Assembly: GCA_023410445.1 (NCBI GenBank)
Contig: JAEYPT010000009.1
Coordinates: 62,001-126,000, forward strand
Length of the DNA: 64,000 nucleotides
Direction of reading: 5' to 3'
From: Bacillota bacterium
Lineage (GTDB): Bacteria > Bacillota > Clostridia > Oscillospirales > Acutalibacteraceae
Position numbers and translations under genes: made by a program. Below, in pieces: positions 1-8,539 of the stretch (positions within the stretch are counted from its first letter, which is position 1; each line of letters starts with the position of its first letter). The notes beneath the pieces are model-generated. The model worked only from the letters and a program-made list of their open reading frames with translations. It ran no database searches and was not told the origin of the DNA.

Positions 1-432
1 TTCGCACAGACAACGGATGCTGTCGTGGAATTTAATGGCTACCGGACTGCGCTTCCGCATAAAACGGTTGCAACCCGCTCAGGGCTTGGCTGGATTGGTA
101 AATGCGCGCTGCTGGTGACCCCGGAATACGGCCCGGCTGTGCGGCTTTCGTCGCTGGTAACCGATGCGCCGCTGGCTCCGGCGAAACCGATAAACGAATC
201 CCGCTGCGGCGGTTGTACGGCCTGCCGGAATATTTGCCCGGGAAAGGCGGTTTCCGGGAAACTTTGGAAAGTGGGAATGGAGCGCGAAGAATTCTGGGAT
301 GCACGCGCGTGCCGCCGTGCTGCGCGGGCTCTCGCTGCGGAAAAGCTCCATGAAGAAATCACGCTGTGCGGCCGCTGTATCGCCGTCTGCCCATATACGA
401 AACGCTATCTTGACCGAAAAGCTGAATCATAG
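1..432 (+). CDS. QueG-like double 4Fe-4S protein (3' part)
   Basis: This is the C-terminal 143 residues of a gene that begins before the window; the frame is open from base 1. The visible part has the GLGWIGK segment typical of epoxyqueuosine reductase (QueG, DUF1730) proteins. Two ferredoxin-like cysteine groups follow, CGGCTACRNICPG and CGRCIAVCPY, which would bind two 4Fe-4S clusters. QueG uses cobalamin to reduce epoxyqueuosine to queuosine at the tRNA wobble base. Shorter clostridial relatives share the same folds without proven activity, so the exact reaction is not certain. It ends 33 bases before dnaE and is probably cotranscribed with it. The missing N-terminus prevents checking the cobalamin-binding part. 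Confidence 0.75.
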   Translation, partial: FAQTTDAVVEFNGYRTALPHKTVATRSGLGWIGKCALLVTPEYGPAVRLSSLVTDAPLAPAKPINESRCGGCTACRNICPGKAVSGKLWKVGMEREEFWDARACRRAARALAAEKLHEEITLCGRCIAVCPYTKRYLDRKAES

Positions 433-465
433 GCCCGAAACAGCAGGGAAAGGGGAAAATCGGAA

Positions 466-3400
466 TTGTTCGTCCATTTGCATCTTCATAGTGAATACAG
501 CCTTCTGGACGGAGCCTGCCGCATTGAAAAGCTGGTGGAAGCGGCGGCGGAACGGGGCGATCCGGCCGTTGCAGTAACTGACCACGGCGTCATGTACGGC
601 GCGGTCGATTTTTATAAGGCGGCGAAAAAACGGGGAATTAAACCGATCATCGGCTGCGAGGTCTACGTGGCGCAGCGGACGCGCTTTGACCGCGTCCACG
701 GGCTTGATTCCGAAAGCCGCCATCTTGTTCTGCTCTGCGAAAACGAAACGGGTTACAAAAACCTGATCGCCATGGTCTCCAAGGCGTGGACGGAGGGATT
801 CTACTCCAAGCCGCGCGTGGATTTTGAACTCCTGGAACAGCACCACGAAGGACTGATTGCGCTTTCCGCGTGTCTTGCGGGCGAAGTGGCCAGAAACCTG
901 ACGTCCGGCGATTACGAGGGTGCCAAGGCTGCCGCGCTGCATTTTGATTCGATTTTCGGCCGGGACAACTTTTACTTGGAACTTCAGGATCATGGTCTGC
1001 GGGAGCAAAAGCTCATCAATCCGTCGATTATTCAGCTTTCCCGGGAAACCGGAATTCCGCTTGTCGTGACCAACGACTGCCACTATATCCGCCCGGAAGA
1101 CAGCCGTATGCATAAGATTCTGCTCTGCATCCAGACCAACCACACCGTCGAAGACAGCAACGGCATGGAGTTCGGCAGCGATCAGTTCTATTTTAAAACC
1201 GAAGAAGAGATGCGCTCCCTGTTCCCGCAGGTGCCCGAGGCCGCGGACAACACCGTGAAAATCGCGGAGCGCTGCAATGTGGAGTTTGAGTTCGGCAAGA
1301 CGAAGCTTCCTCGCTTTGAAACGCCGAACGGACAGGAGAACGTTGCCTATTTCCGCGAAAAATGCTATGAGGGCCTGCATCGGCACTATGGGGAAAACCC
1401 GGACCCGGCGGTGGCCGAACGGCTGGAATACGAGCTTGGAACTATTCAGAAAATGGGGTACGTCAACTATTACCTGATTGTTCACGATTTCGTGCGATAT
1501 GCGAAGGAGGTCGGCATCCCGGTGGGGCCGGGCCGAGGCTCCGGCGCCGGAAGTCTGGCGGCCTACTGCATTGGCATCACCGGAATCGACCCGATCCGCT
1601 ACAAGCTGCTGTTCGAACGTTTCCTAAACCCGGAGCGCGTCAGCATGCCGGATTTCGACATCGACTTTTCGGACGAGCGCCGCCCGGAGATGATCGATTA
1701 CGTGGTGCGCAAATACGGCGCCGACCATGTGGCACAGATCGTCACGTTCGGCACTATGGCCGCACGTGGCTCTCTGCGGGATGTCGGGCGAGTTATGGCG
1801 CTTCCTTACGCGAGAGTGGATGAGATCGCGAAACTGGTGCCGACGGAGCCGAACATTACGTTGGAAAAGGCGCTGCAGATTTCCAACGACCTGAAACAGC
1901 GCTACGATACCGATCCCCAGATCCACGAGCTCATCGACATGGCCCGTCAGCTGGAAGGCATGCTGCGCAACGCATCAACCCACGCGGCGGGCGTTGTTAT
2001 CACCGACCGGCCTGTGGCGGAATACGTTCCGCTCGCGAAGAACGGCGATTCCGTCGTCACGCAGTATACCATGACCACGCTGGAAGAACTCGGCCTTCTC
2101 AAAATGGACTTCCTCGGGCTGCGGAACCTTTCGGTGATCCGCGACGCGCAGGATATGATTCAGAAGGAAATTCCGGATTTCCAGATAGAGAATATCCCCA
2201 TCGACGACGAAAAGGTCTACGCAATGCTGACTTCCGGCGCGACAGACGGCGTGTTCCAGTTCGAATCCGGCGGTATGCGCAGCGTGATCATGCAGCTCAG
2301 GCCGGAGAATATTGAAGATCTGATCGCGGTCATTTCGCTGTATCGTCCCGGCCCGATGGAATCCATTCCGCGCTATATTGAGAACCGGCATAACCCCGCC
2401 AAAGTGACCTACCGCCATCCGTTGCTCAAAAACATTCTGGACGTCACCTACGGCTGCATCGTCTATCAGGAGCAGGTCATGCAGGTGTTCCGCACGCTGG
2501 CGGGTTATTCGCTCGGTCGCGCGGATATCGTCCGCCGCGCGATGAGCAAAAAGAAGAAGGCGGTCATGGAGCGCGAGCGGGAGATTTTCATCCACGGCCT
2601 GACCGATGAAAACGGAACGGTTGAGGTGGAAGGCTGTATCCGCCGCGGCGTGGACGAGGATACCGCGCGCGCGGTCTTCGGCGAGATGGAAAGCTTTGCT
2701 TCCTACGCGTTCAATAAGTCTCACGCGGCTGCCTATGCTCTGGTCAGCTATCAGACTGCGTGGCTCAAGTGCCACTATCCGCGCGAATACCTCGCTGCGC
2801 TGCTCACCAGCGTGCTCAGCGACAACAATAAACTTTCCGCCTATATCGCCGAATGCCTGCGGCTCGGCATCCGCGTGCTGCCTCCGCATGTGAACGAAAG
2901 CGGCGCGGGGTTTGCCGTTTCCGGCAAGGATATCCGCTTCGGTCTTCTGGCTGTACGGAACCTTGGGGGCGGTTTCATCGAAGGGCTGGTGCGGGACCGG
3001 TCGGAAAACGGAAATTTCCGCTCGTTCTCCGATTTCTGCCGCCGCCTTTACGATTCCATAAACCGTCGTGCGCTGGAAAGTCTGATCAAATGCGGTGCGC
3101 TTGACAATCTCGGCGCGAACCGGAATCAGATGCTCATTGCGGCGGACCCGATTCTCGCTTCACTCGGCGAGGAGAAACGGCGCAACCTCGATGGGCAGAT
3201 CGGCTTTTTCGACGAAGCCCGGGAATCCGGGGCAGACGATTACAAAATGAAGGATGTGCGCGATCTTTCCGCGGCGGACAAGCTCGCCATGGAGAAGGAA
3301 GTGACCGGCCTTTACCTCTCTGGCCACCCGATGGCACAGTATGCCGATCGGTACGACGCGCTGGGCGCAAGACGCATCGGTGACCTGCTGGAGGATGCCC

Positions 3401-3954
3401 GCGAGGAAGAGGGGCGCTGGCACGATGGCGATATCGTCACGGTGCTGGGCATCATCACCAAGGTGCGGATGAAGGTTACAAAAAGCAACAGCACCATGGC
3501 CTTTGTCACGTTGGAAGACCTGTACGGTTCCATGGAAATGCTGGTGTTCCCCAAAACCCTGACCGACCTGGGTCAGCTGATCGCGGAGGGAAGCATTCTG
3601 AAAGTCACCGCGCGCCTGAGCATCCGCGAGGAGGACGAACCAAAGCTGATCTGCGAAACGGCGGCGCCGATTTCAGCGGAGGAAAAACCCGCAACGGGCG
3701 GGGGACACCGCCATCCGGCGCCGGGACTGTACCTGAAGGTCCCAAACGAAGAGGACCCCGGCTATGTGAAGGCGAAAAAGTACTGCGCCGTTTTTGACGG
3801 TTCCACACCGCTTTATGTGTATTTCACCGATTCCCGCAAACTGTTTCACGCGCCGATTTCCATGCGCGTCAGCGTCAACGGAGTACTGGTTCGTGCCCTT
3901 CGGGAGTTGCTGGGTGACGGAAATGTGGCAGTAGTCGACGGTTTACAACAATAA
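466..3954 (+). CDS. dnaE: DNA polymerase III subunit alpha (DnaE)
   Basis: Replicative DNA polymerase alpha subunit of 1162 residues, the usual length of the DnaE type and distinct from the longer PolC. The start is a TTG preceded by a GGGAAAGGGG ribosome site. In order I see an N-terminal PHP domain (HLHSEYSLLDGA), the polymerase palm with catalytic aspartates in PDFDIDFSDERR and LKMDFLGL, the nucleotide-binding PGRGSGAGS segment, a helix-hairpin-helix region and a C-terminal OB fold (about residues 1000-1090). In Clostridia DnaE works alongside PolC. It lies between a QueG-like gene and pfkA; a dnaE-pfkA order is common in Firmicutes. No frameshift or missing motif was seen. Confidence 0.96.
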   Translation: MFVHLHLHSEYSLLDGACRIEKLVEAAAERGDPAVAVTDHGVMYGAVDFYKAAKKRGIKPIIGCEVYVAQRTRFDRVHGLDSESRHLVLLCENETGYKNLIAMVSKAWTEGFYSKPRVDFELLEQHHEGLIALSACLAGEVARNLTSGDYEGAKAAALHFDSIFGRDNFYLELQDHGLREQKLINPSIIQLSRETGIPLVVTNDCHYIRPEDSRMHKILLCIQTNHTVEDSNGMEFGSDQFYFKTEEEMRSLFPQVPEAADNTVKIAERCNVEFEFGKTKLPRFETPNGQENVAYFREKCYEGLHRHYGENPDPAVAERLEYELGTIQKMGYVNYYLIVHDFVRYAKEVGIPVGPGRGSGAGSLAAYCIGITGIDPIRYKLLFERFLNPERVSMPDFDIDFSDERRPEMIDYVVRKYGADHVAQIVTFGTMAARGSLRDVGRVMALPYARVDEIAKLVPTEPNITLEKALQISNDLKQRYDTDPQIHELIDMARQLEGMLRNASTHAAGVVITDRPVAEYVPLAKNGDSVVTQYTMTTLEELGLLKMDFLGLRNLSVIRDAQDMIQKEIPDFQIENIPIDDEKVYAMLTSGATDGVFQFESGGMRSVIMQLRPENIEDLIAVISLYRPGPMESIPRYIENRHNPAKVTYRHPLLKNILDVTYGCIVYQEQVMQVFRTLAGYSLGRADIVRRAMSKKKKAVMEREREIFIHGLTDENGTVEVEGCIRRGVDEDTARAVFGEMESFASYAFNKSHAAAYALVSYQTAWLKCHYPREYLAALLTSVLSDNNKLSAYIAECLRLGIRVLPPHVNESGAGFAVSGKDIRFGLLAVRNLGGGFIEGLVRDRSENGNFRSFSDFCRRLYDSINRRALESLIKCGALDNLGANRNQMLIAADPILASLGEEKRRNLDGQIGFFDEARESGADDYKMKDVRDLSAADKLAMEKEVTGLYLSGHPMAQYADRYDALGARRIGDLLEDAREEEGRWHDGDIVTVLGIITKVRMKVTKSNSTMAFVTLEDLYGSMEMLVFPKTLTDLGQLIAEGSILKVTARLSIREEDEPKLICETAAPISAEEKPATGGGHRHPAPGLYLKVPNEEDPGYVKAKKYCAVFDGSTPLYVYFTDSRKLFHAPISMRVSVNGVLVRALRELLGDGNVAVVDGLQQ

Positions 3955-3989
3955 TCCATATAACAGGTACATATGTCCATATTTTTTTA

Positions 3990-4019
3990 TTGGTAGTTGT
4001 TTTACCCTTAGGCTATAAT
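3990..4019 (+). promoter_or_regulatory. Promoter of pfkA
   Basis: TTGGTA (3990-3995) and TATAAT (4014-4019) are separated by 18 bases, a good sigma-A match. It lies just after the dnaE stop and 40 bases before the pfkA start, so pfkA can be transcribed separately from dnaE. Confidence 0.7.
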
Positions 4020-4059
4020 AATAATGTATGGAGTTTTCATTTTAGGAGGGAATTCGTTT

Positions 4060-5028
4060 ATGGGAGTCAAATCGATTGCTGTTCTTACCAGCGGCGGTGA
4101 TGCACCGGGCATGAATGCCGCGGTCCGCGCAGTTGTGAGAACGGGTCTTTCCTACGGCATTCGTGTCATGGGAATTCAACGCGGCTATAACGGCCTGCTC
4201 AATGAAGAAATTGTTGAAATGAACCTTCGCAGCGTATCCGATGTGATTCATCGCGGCGGAACGCTGCTCTACACGGCGCGCAGCCCTGAGTTCAACACGC
4301 CGACCGGCGTGCAGCAGGCTGCCGCGAACTGCCGCCGTATGGGAATTGACGGCGTAGTTGTCATCGGCGGCGACGGTTCGTTCCGCGGGGCGCGTGATCT
4401 GACCGCCGCGGGTATTCCGTGCATCGGCGTACCGGGCACCATCGATAACGACATCGCTTCCAGCGAATATACGATCGGCTTCGATACGGCGATGAACACC
4501 GCCGTGCAGATGGTCGACCGTCTGCGCGACACCATGGAGTCCCACGATCGCTGCAGCGTCGTGGAGGTCATGGGCCGCCGCTGCGGCGATATCGCCCTGC
4601 AGACCGGCATTGCGGTCGGGGCAACCAGCATTTTGGTTCCGGAGGTCCCGTATGACTTCCAGAAGGACATAATTGACCGGATGCGCTTTACCCAGAAGAC
4701 CGGCAAAAAGCACTTTATCGTGATTGTTGCCGAAGGCGTCGGCGGCGTAGACAAGCTTGCGAAGGATATTGAGGAAGCAACCGGAATTGAAACCCGTGCA
4801 ACGGTGCTCGGCCATGTGCAGCGCGGTGGCTCACCGACCCTGCGCGACCGCGTAGTCGGCAGTGAGATGGGTTCCCAGGCCGCTACCCTCCTTTACAAGG
4901 GCAAGAGCAACCGTGTGGTTGTCATGCGCGGCGGGAAGATCGTCGACCTTGACATCACCGAAGCTCTCGAAATGAAGCGCGTGTTCGACAAGAACCTGTA
5001 CGATATCGCTCTTCGGATTTCGATCTGA
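4060..5028 (+). CDS. pfkA: ATP-dependent 6-phosphofructokinase
   Basis: Phosphorylates fructose 6-phosphate to fructose 1,6-bisphosphate in glycolysis. The 322-residue length is standard for the bacterial PfkA tetramer. Diagnostic motifs are TSGGDAPGMNA at the N-terminus (ATP site), GGDGSFRGA and PGTIDNDI (catalytic aspartate). GGDGS rather than GGDDS argues for ATP and against pyrophosphate as donor. The start at 4060 is chosen over an in-frame ATG at 4024 because AGGAGGG sits 9 bases upstream and the protein then begins MGVKSIAVLTSGG, as in the family. It has its own promoter and ends at a strong terminator. Confidence 0.96.
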   Translation: MGVKSIAVLTSGGDAPGMNAAVRAVVRTGLSYGIRVMGIQRGYNGLLNEEIVEMNLRSVSDVIHRGGTLLYTARSPEFNTPTGVQQAAANCRRMGIDGVVVIGGDGSFRGARDLTAAGIPCIGVPGTIDNDIASSEYTIGFDTAMNTAVQMVDRLRDTMESHDRCSVVEVMGRRCGDIALQTGIAVGATSILVPEVPYDFQKDIIDRMRFTQKTGKKHFIVIVAEGVGGVDKLAKDIEEATGIETRATVLGHVQRGGSPTLRDRVVGSEMGSQAATLLYKGKSNRVVVMRGGKIVDLDITEALEMKRVFDKNLYDIALRISI

Positions 5029-5045
5029 TTCGTTACAATGTTTGA

Positions 5046-5087
5046 AAAATCCCGCCCTGCTATTATTGCAGGACGGGATTTTTTTGT
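5046..5087. terminator. Rho-independent terminator, probably bidirectional
   Basis: CCCGCCCTGC pairs with GCAGGACGGG across a 7-base loop with one mismatch, followed by seven T and preceded by a run of A. It sits between the convergent pfkA and B12 radical SAM genes and can serve both. Confidence 0.85.
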
Positions 5088-5100
5088 CTGCTTGCGGTGG

Positions 5101-6777
5101 TCAGAGACGTACTTCGGTTTCGGTCAGCGGGAATTCTCCGGTGACCGGGTCTTTTGCCAGAAGGTCCGCGCTCACCAGAATGGGCCTGGAACAGAGCAGC
5201 GCGGTTCCCCGTTTTGGGGCGTCATCGCCCAGCGACTGCCGGGCCTTTTTGAGATTTTGGCCGGGAATGCGCAGTATGGCGGGCAGCTTACCGGATGCGT
5301 TCACAGCGAGACGGTCGCAGACCAGAGCGTCGCGCAGCTCCCCGGCTGCGACGGAGGGAAAAACGGAAAAGAATTCAAAGACCATCGACGTATAGGCGTC
5401 CAGCGGGATGCCCGCCGTTCCCTTGGCGGCGCTGAATTCCCCGAAGCGGCAGAACAGCTCAAAAGGCCGGAGTCCCGTCGCTTTCAGGAGATAGTCCAGC
5501 GTTCGGCGGAATCTCCCGCTGTTGTAGAGGCGATCCAGAGCGTCTTCACAGGCGTGGAGGAGGGACAGGTCGCCGGGAGAAAGCCAGGGAGTCTCCGTTA
5601 CCTCGTAGGGCGGGTCCGGTGAAAAGTGGCAGGGGTATTGCTCTGGCTGTTCCCGCATCGGCGCCCCGTACAGCAGTTTTAAAAAGCCGAGCTGAAGCAT
5701 CTGGGGCTTTAGCTTATAAGCGGTGTCGAAGCTTTTGCCGAAAGAAGAAACGTCTTCCTTCGGCAATCCGGCAATCAGGTCAATGTGAATGTGCATGTTT
5801 TTGTTTTCCACCAGACGGCGGATATTTTGCTGAAGAAGCTCCAAATCGGTTTTGCGGCAGACCGAGCCGAGCGTTTCCCGGTTAAAGCTCTGGAGGCCGA
5901 TTTCAAGCTGCATCGCACCCTTTGGTGCAGTTGCGAGCAGAGCGAGGGTTTCTTCATCCAGCAGATCGCCCGCAATTTCAAAATGGATGCAGACCCCGCT
6001 GGGAATCGCGGACCCGTAGTTATGAATAATGAAGCGGAACAGCTCTTTGGCACGTTCCCGGTTTGCGTTGAACGTGCGGTCGACCAGTTTGACCGTTTTG
6101 GTTCCGCTGTTTGCGAGGAGCAAAAGCTCCTTTTTTGCGCGTTCCATCGGGTAGAACCGCACCCCTCCACAGCGCCCCGAAAGGCAGAACGCGCAGGAAA
6201 ACGGACAGCCGCGGCTGGCTTCCAGATAGGCGATGCGTCCGTTCAGTGCGGAAAAATATTCCTCACTGTAGGGACTTGGAGGAATATCACAAGGAGTATA
6301 GGACTCGGAGACGGAAATGCCGTTCTCTCCCCGTCGGGAAAGCCCCGGAATCGTTTCGAACCCTGTTCCGTTTTGCAGGGCATTTAACAGCAGGGCAAAG
6401 GGAAGCTCCCCTTCGCCGGAAAGGACGAAATCAACCTGAGGTTCATCCTCCAGAACTTCCGCCGCGCGGTAACTTACTTCCGGTCCCCCAAGGATGACCG
6501 CTGTTCCGGGGAGGCGAATTTTTACCGCTTGAACCAGTTCCAAAACTCTGCGGATATTCCAGATGTAACAGCAGAATGCCACCGCGTGAGGGCGGAGCCT
6601 GAGAATCCGTTCAAGAACCGCTTCTGCCGGTTCGTTAACGGTTCCCTCCGCAACGCAGGTGGAAACTCCCGGTTTTCCATAGGCTTTTACGCCTGCAAGC
6701 AAACACCACGGGGCGAGCGAAGAGTGAATATACTGGGAATTCAGGCAGCAGATCACGGCTGAGAACGGTTCCTTCAA
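5101..6777 (-). CDS. B12-binding domain radical SAM protein (DUF4080 type)
   Basis: 558 residues with an N-terminal cobalamin-binding-like Rossmann domain starting CCLNSQYIHSSLAPW, then a radical SAM core with the cluster motif CPFSCAFC at about residue 190, and a C-terminal DUF4080-like part. Such proteins are widespread in Clostridia but their substrates are unknown; methyl transfer or tRNA/lipid modification are only family-level possibilities. The start is a TTG with GGGAGGGG five bases upstream; longer readings have no ribosome site and enter the upstream gene. It follows two ABC exporter genes by 13 bases, so it is very likely cotranscribed and may modify a product handled by the exporter, which is inference. 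Confidence 0.82.
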   Translation of the reverse strand: MKEPFSAVICCLNSQYIHSSLAPWCLLAGVKAYGKPGVSTCVAEGTVNEPAEAVLERILRLRPHAVAFCCYIWNIRRVLELVQAVKIRLPGTAVILGGPEVSYRAAEVLEDEPQVDFVLSGEGELPFALLLNALQNGTGFETIPGLSRRGENGISVSESYTPCDIPPSPYSEEYFSALNGRIAYLEASRGCPFSCAFCLSGRCGGVRFYPMERAKKELLLLANSGTKTVKLVDRTFNANRERAKELFRFIIHNYGSAIPSGVCIHFEIAGDLLDEETLALLATAPKGAMQLEIGLQSFNRETLGSVCRKTDLELLQQNIRRLVENKNMHIHIDLIAGLPKEDVSSFGKSFDTAYKLKPQMLQLGFLKLLYGAPMREQPEQYPCHFSPDPPYEVTETPWLSPGDLSLLHACEDALDRLYNSGRFRRTLDYLLKATGLRPFELFCRFGEFSAAKGTAGIPLDAYTSMVFEFFSVFPSVAAGELRDALVCDRLAVNASGKLPAILRIPGQNLKKARQSLGDDAPKRGTALLCSRPILVSADLLAKDPVTGEFPLTETEVRL

Positions 6778-6790
6778 AATGGCCCCTCCC

Positions 6791-8539
6791 TTAGGCTTCC
6801 AGCTCGGGCTTTTCAAACTGGCTGCGGTAAAGCTCGGCATAGGTGCCGTTTTTGGCAAGCAGTTCCTCATGCCGGCCTTTTTCAACGATGTGGCCGCTGT
6901 CCATAACAAGAATCAGGTCGGCGTTCCGGACCGTGGAGAGTCGGTGGGCGATTACGAAGCTTGTTCGCCCGGAGGTGAGCTTTTCAAAAGCCTGTTGGAT
7001 ATGCTGCTCGGTGTTGGTGTCGATGCTGCTGGTGGCCTCATCGAGAATCAGCATCGGCGGGTTCGCGAGCATCACGCGGGCAATGGTCAGAAGCTGCATC
7101 TGGCCCTGGGAAAGATTTTCCCCGTTCCCGGAAATCCGCGTGTCGTAGCCTTTTGCCAGTCGCCGGATGAATCCGTCCGCGCCCGCGGCCTTTGCGGCCT
7201 GTATGACCTCTTCCAAAGGAGCGTCCGGCTTCGCGAAGGAGATGTTTTCCCGGATGGTTCCGTCGAACAGCCAGGTGTCCTGCAGCACCATGCCGAACTG
7301 ACTGCGCAGATTTCCGCGCGTCAGGTGCCGGATATTCACGCCGTCGATCATAATGGAGCCGCTGTCGATGTCGTAAAAGCGCATCAGCAGGTTCACAAGC
7401 GTCGTTTTTCCGGCGCCGGTATGCCCGACAATGGCGATACTGCTGCCGGCCTGCACGTCAAGGTTAAAATCCTCAATGAGCTTCCGTTCCGGAGTATAGG
7501 AAAAGCAGACGTGGTCAAACCGGACGTTGCCGTCACAGTGTTTCAGCTCCGTGGCATCGGCATCCTCCTGTGATTCGGGGGAAAGATCCAGAATACGGAA
7601 AATGCGCTGCGCGGAAGCCGCGGCCGTCTGAATCTGCGTCATGATATTCGTAATGTCGTTAAAAGGCTTCGCAAAAATGATGGAGTAAATGAGAAAGCTT
7701 GAAATATTGCCGACCGTGATCCAGCCCTTGATCGCAGAGTATCCGCCGATCATGCCGATCACCGCGTAGGCGATGTTGTTCACGATACGCGTGGAGGGAT
7801 TAGCGAGCGCGGAGATAAACTGTGAGCGCAGGCCGACTTCATAAAGCTTTTTATTATCGTCATGGAACTTCTGGAATGCGCGCTCTTCGAAGTGGAAATC
7901 CTTTACGACTTTTTGGCCGTGAATGATTTCTTCCGCGTAGCCGTTGAGGGAACCGACCATTTTCGCCTGTTCGCGGAACAGCTTCTGCGAACGGAGGGTG
8001 ATGAACCGGGCAACCAGAAAGGCTGCCGGAGCCGACAGAATTACCACGGCAGCCATGCCGGGGTTGATGTACAGCATGAAGACGATGGCGCCCACAATGG
8101 TGGCAACTCCGGAAAGTAGAGCAAGAAAGCCCTGCAGCAGTCCGTCGGAAACGGCGTCCACATCGTTGACGAAACGGCTGATGGTATCGCCGTGCGGGTT
8201 CCGGTCAAAAAACGAAAGCGGCAGGGTGTTGAGCTTTTCAAACAGCATCCTGCGCAGCAGATTTACCGTCCGGTAGGAAATCTGGTTCGTCTGGAACGTG
8301 AGCAGCCAGAGGAAGAAACAGCTTCCGAGGTAAATGAGCCCGAGCAGCAGCACATAGTTGCCGACGGCGGGAAAGTTTACTTTTCCGGCCCCGATCATGC
8401 AGTCGACGGCCTTGCCGACCAAAAGCGGCCCGAACAGTGTTCCGAGTACGCTCAAAAACGCGCTTGCGACGGCGATGATCAGCCGGATACGGTCTTTTTC
8501 TATGATTTCAAGAAGCCTTGCGGCAATATTCTTTTTCAT
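6791..8539 (-). CDS. ABC exporter half-transporter (canonical ATP site)
   Basis: 582 residues: six transmembrane helices in the first 310 residues, then a nucleotide-binding domain with Walker A GHTGAGKTTLV, signature LSQGQ and Walker B LILDEATSSID with the catalytic glutamate. It overlaps the upstream partner by four bases (ATGA), so the two are translated in step and likely form a heterodimer of the LmrCD/TM287-288 kind. These export drugs, lipids or peptides; the substrate cannot be read from the sequence. The Q in LSQGQ replaces the usual second glycine of LSGGQ, which is common in such pairs. Confidence 0.9.
   Translation of the reverse strand: MKKNIAARLLEIIEKDRIRLIIAVASAFLSVLGTLFGPLLVGKAVDCMIGAGKVNFPAVGNYVLLLGLIYLGSCFFLWLLTFQTNQISYRTVNLLRRMLFEKLNTLPLSFFDRNPHGDTISRFVNDVDAVSDGLLQGFLALLSGVATIVGAIVFMLYINPGMAAVVILSAPAAFLVARFITLRSQKLFREQAKMVGSLNGYAEEIIHGQKVVKDFHFEERAFQKFHDDNKKLYEVGLRSQFISALANPSTRIVNNIAYAVIGMIGGYSAIKGWITVGNISSFLIYSIIFAKPFNDITNIMTQIQTAAASAQRIFRILDLSPESQEDADATELKHCDGNVRFDHVCFSYTPERKLIEDFNLDVQAGSSIAIVGHTGAGKTTLVNLLMRFYDIDSGSIMIDGVNIRHLTRGNLRSQFGMVLQDTWLFDGTIRENISFAKPDAPLEEVIQAAKAAGADGFIRRLAKGYDTRISGNGENLSQGQMQLLTIARVMLANPPMLILDEATSSIDTNTEQHIQQAFEKLTSGRTSFVIAHRLSTVRNADLILVMDSGHIVEKGRHEELLAKNGTYAELYRSQFEKPELEA

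Noticed and set aside
427..1485. Long open frame antisense to dnaE (352 codons)
   Set aside because: Lies wholly opposite the conserved dnaE sequence, has no ribosome site and no recognisable domain; a shadow of GC-rich codon use.
3961..3990. Possible terminator after dnaE (ACATATGT core then T run)
   Set aside because: The stem is short and AT-rich, and the pfkA promoter overlaps the region; not strong enough to list.
5785..6387. Plus-strand 200-codon frame inside the B12 radical SAM gene
   Set aside because: Antisense to the conserved radical SAM core, with no ribosome site.
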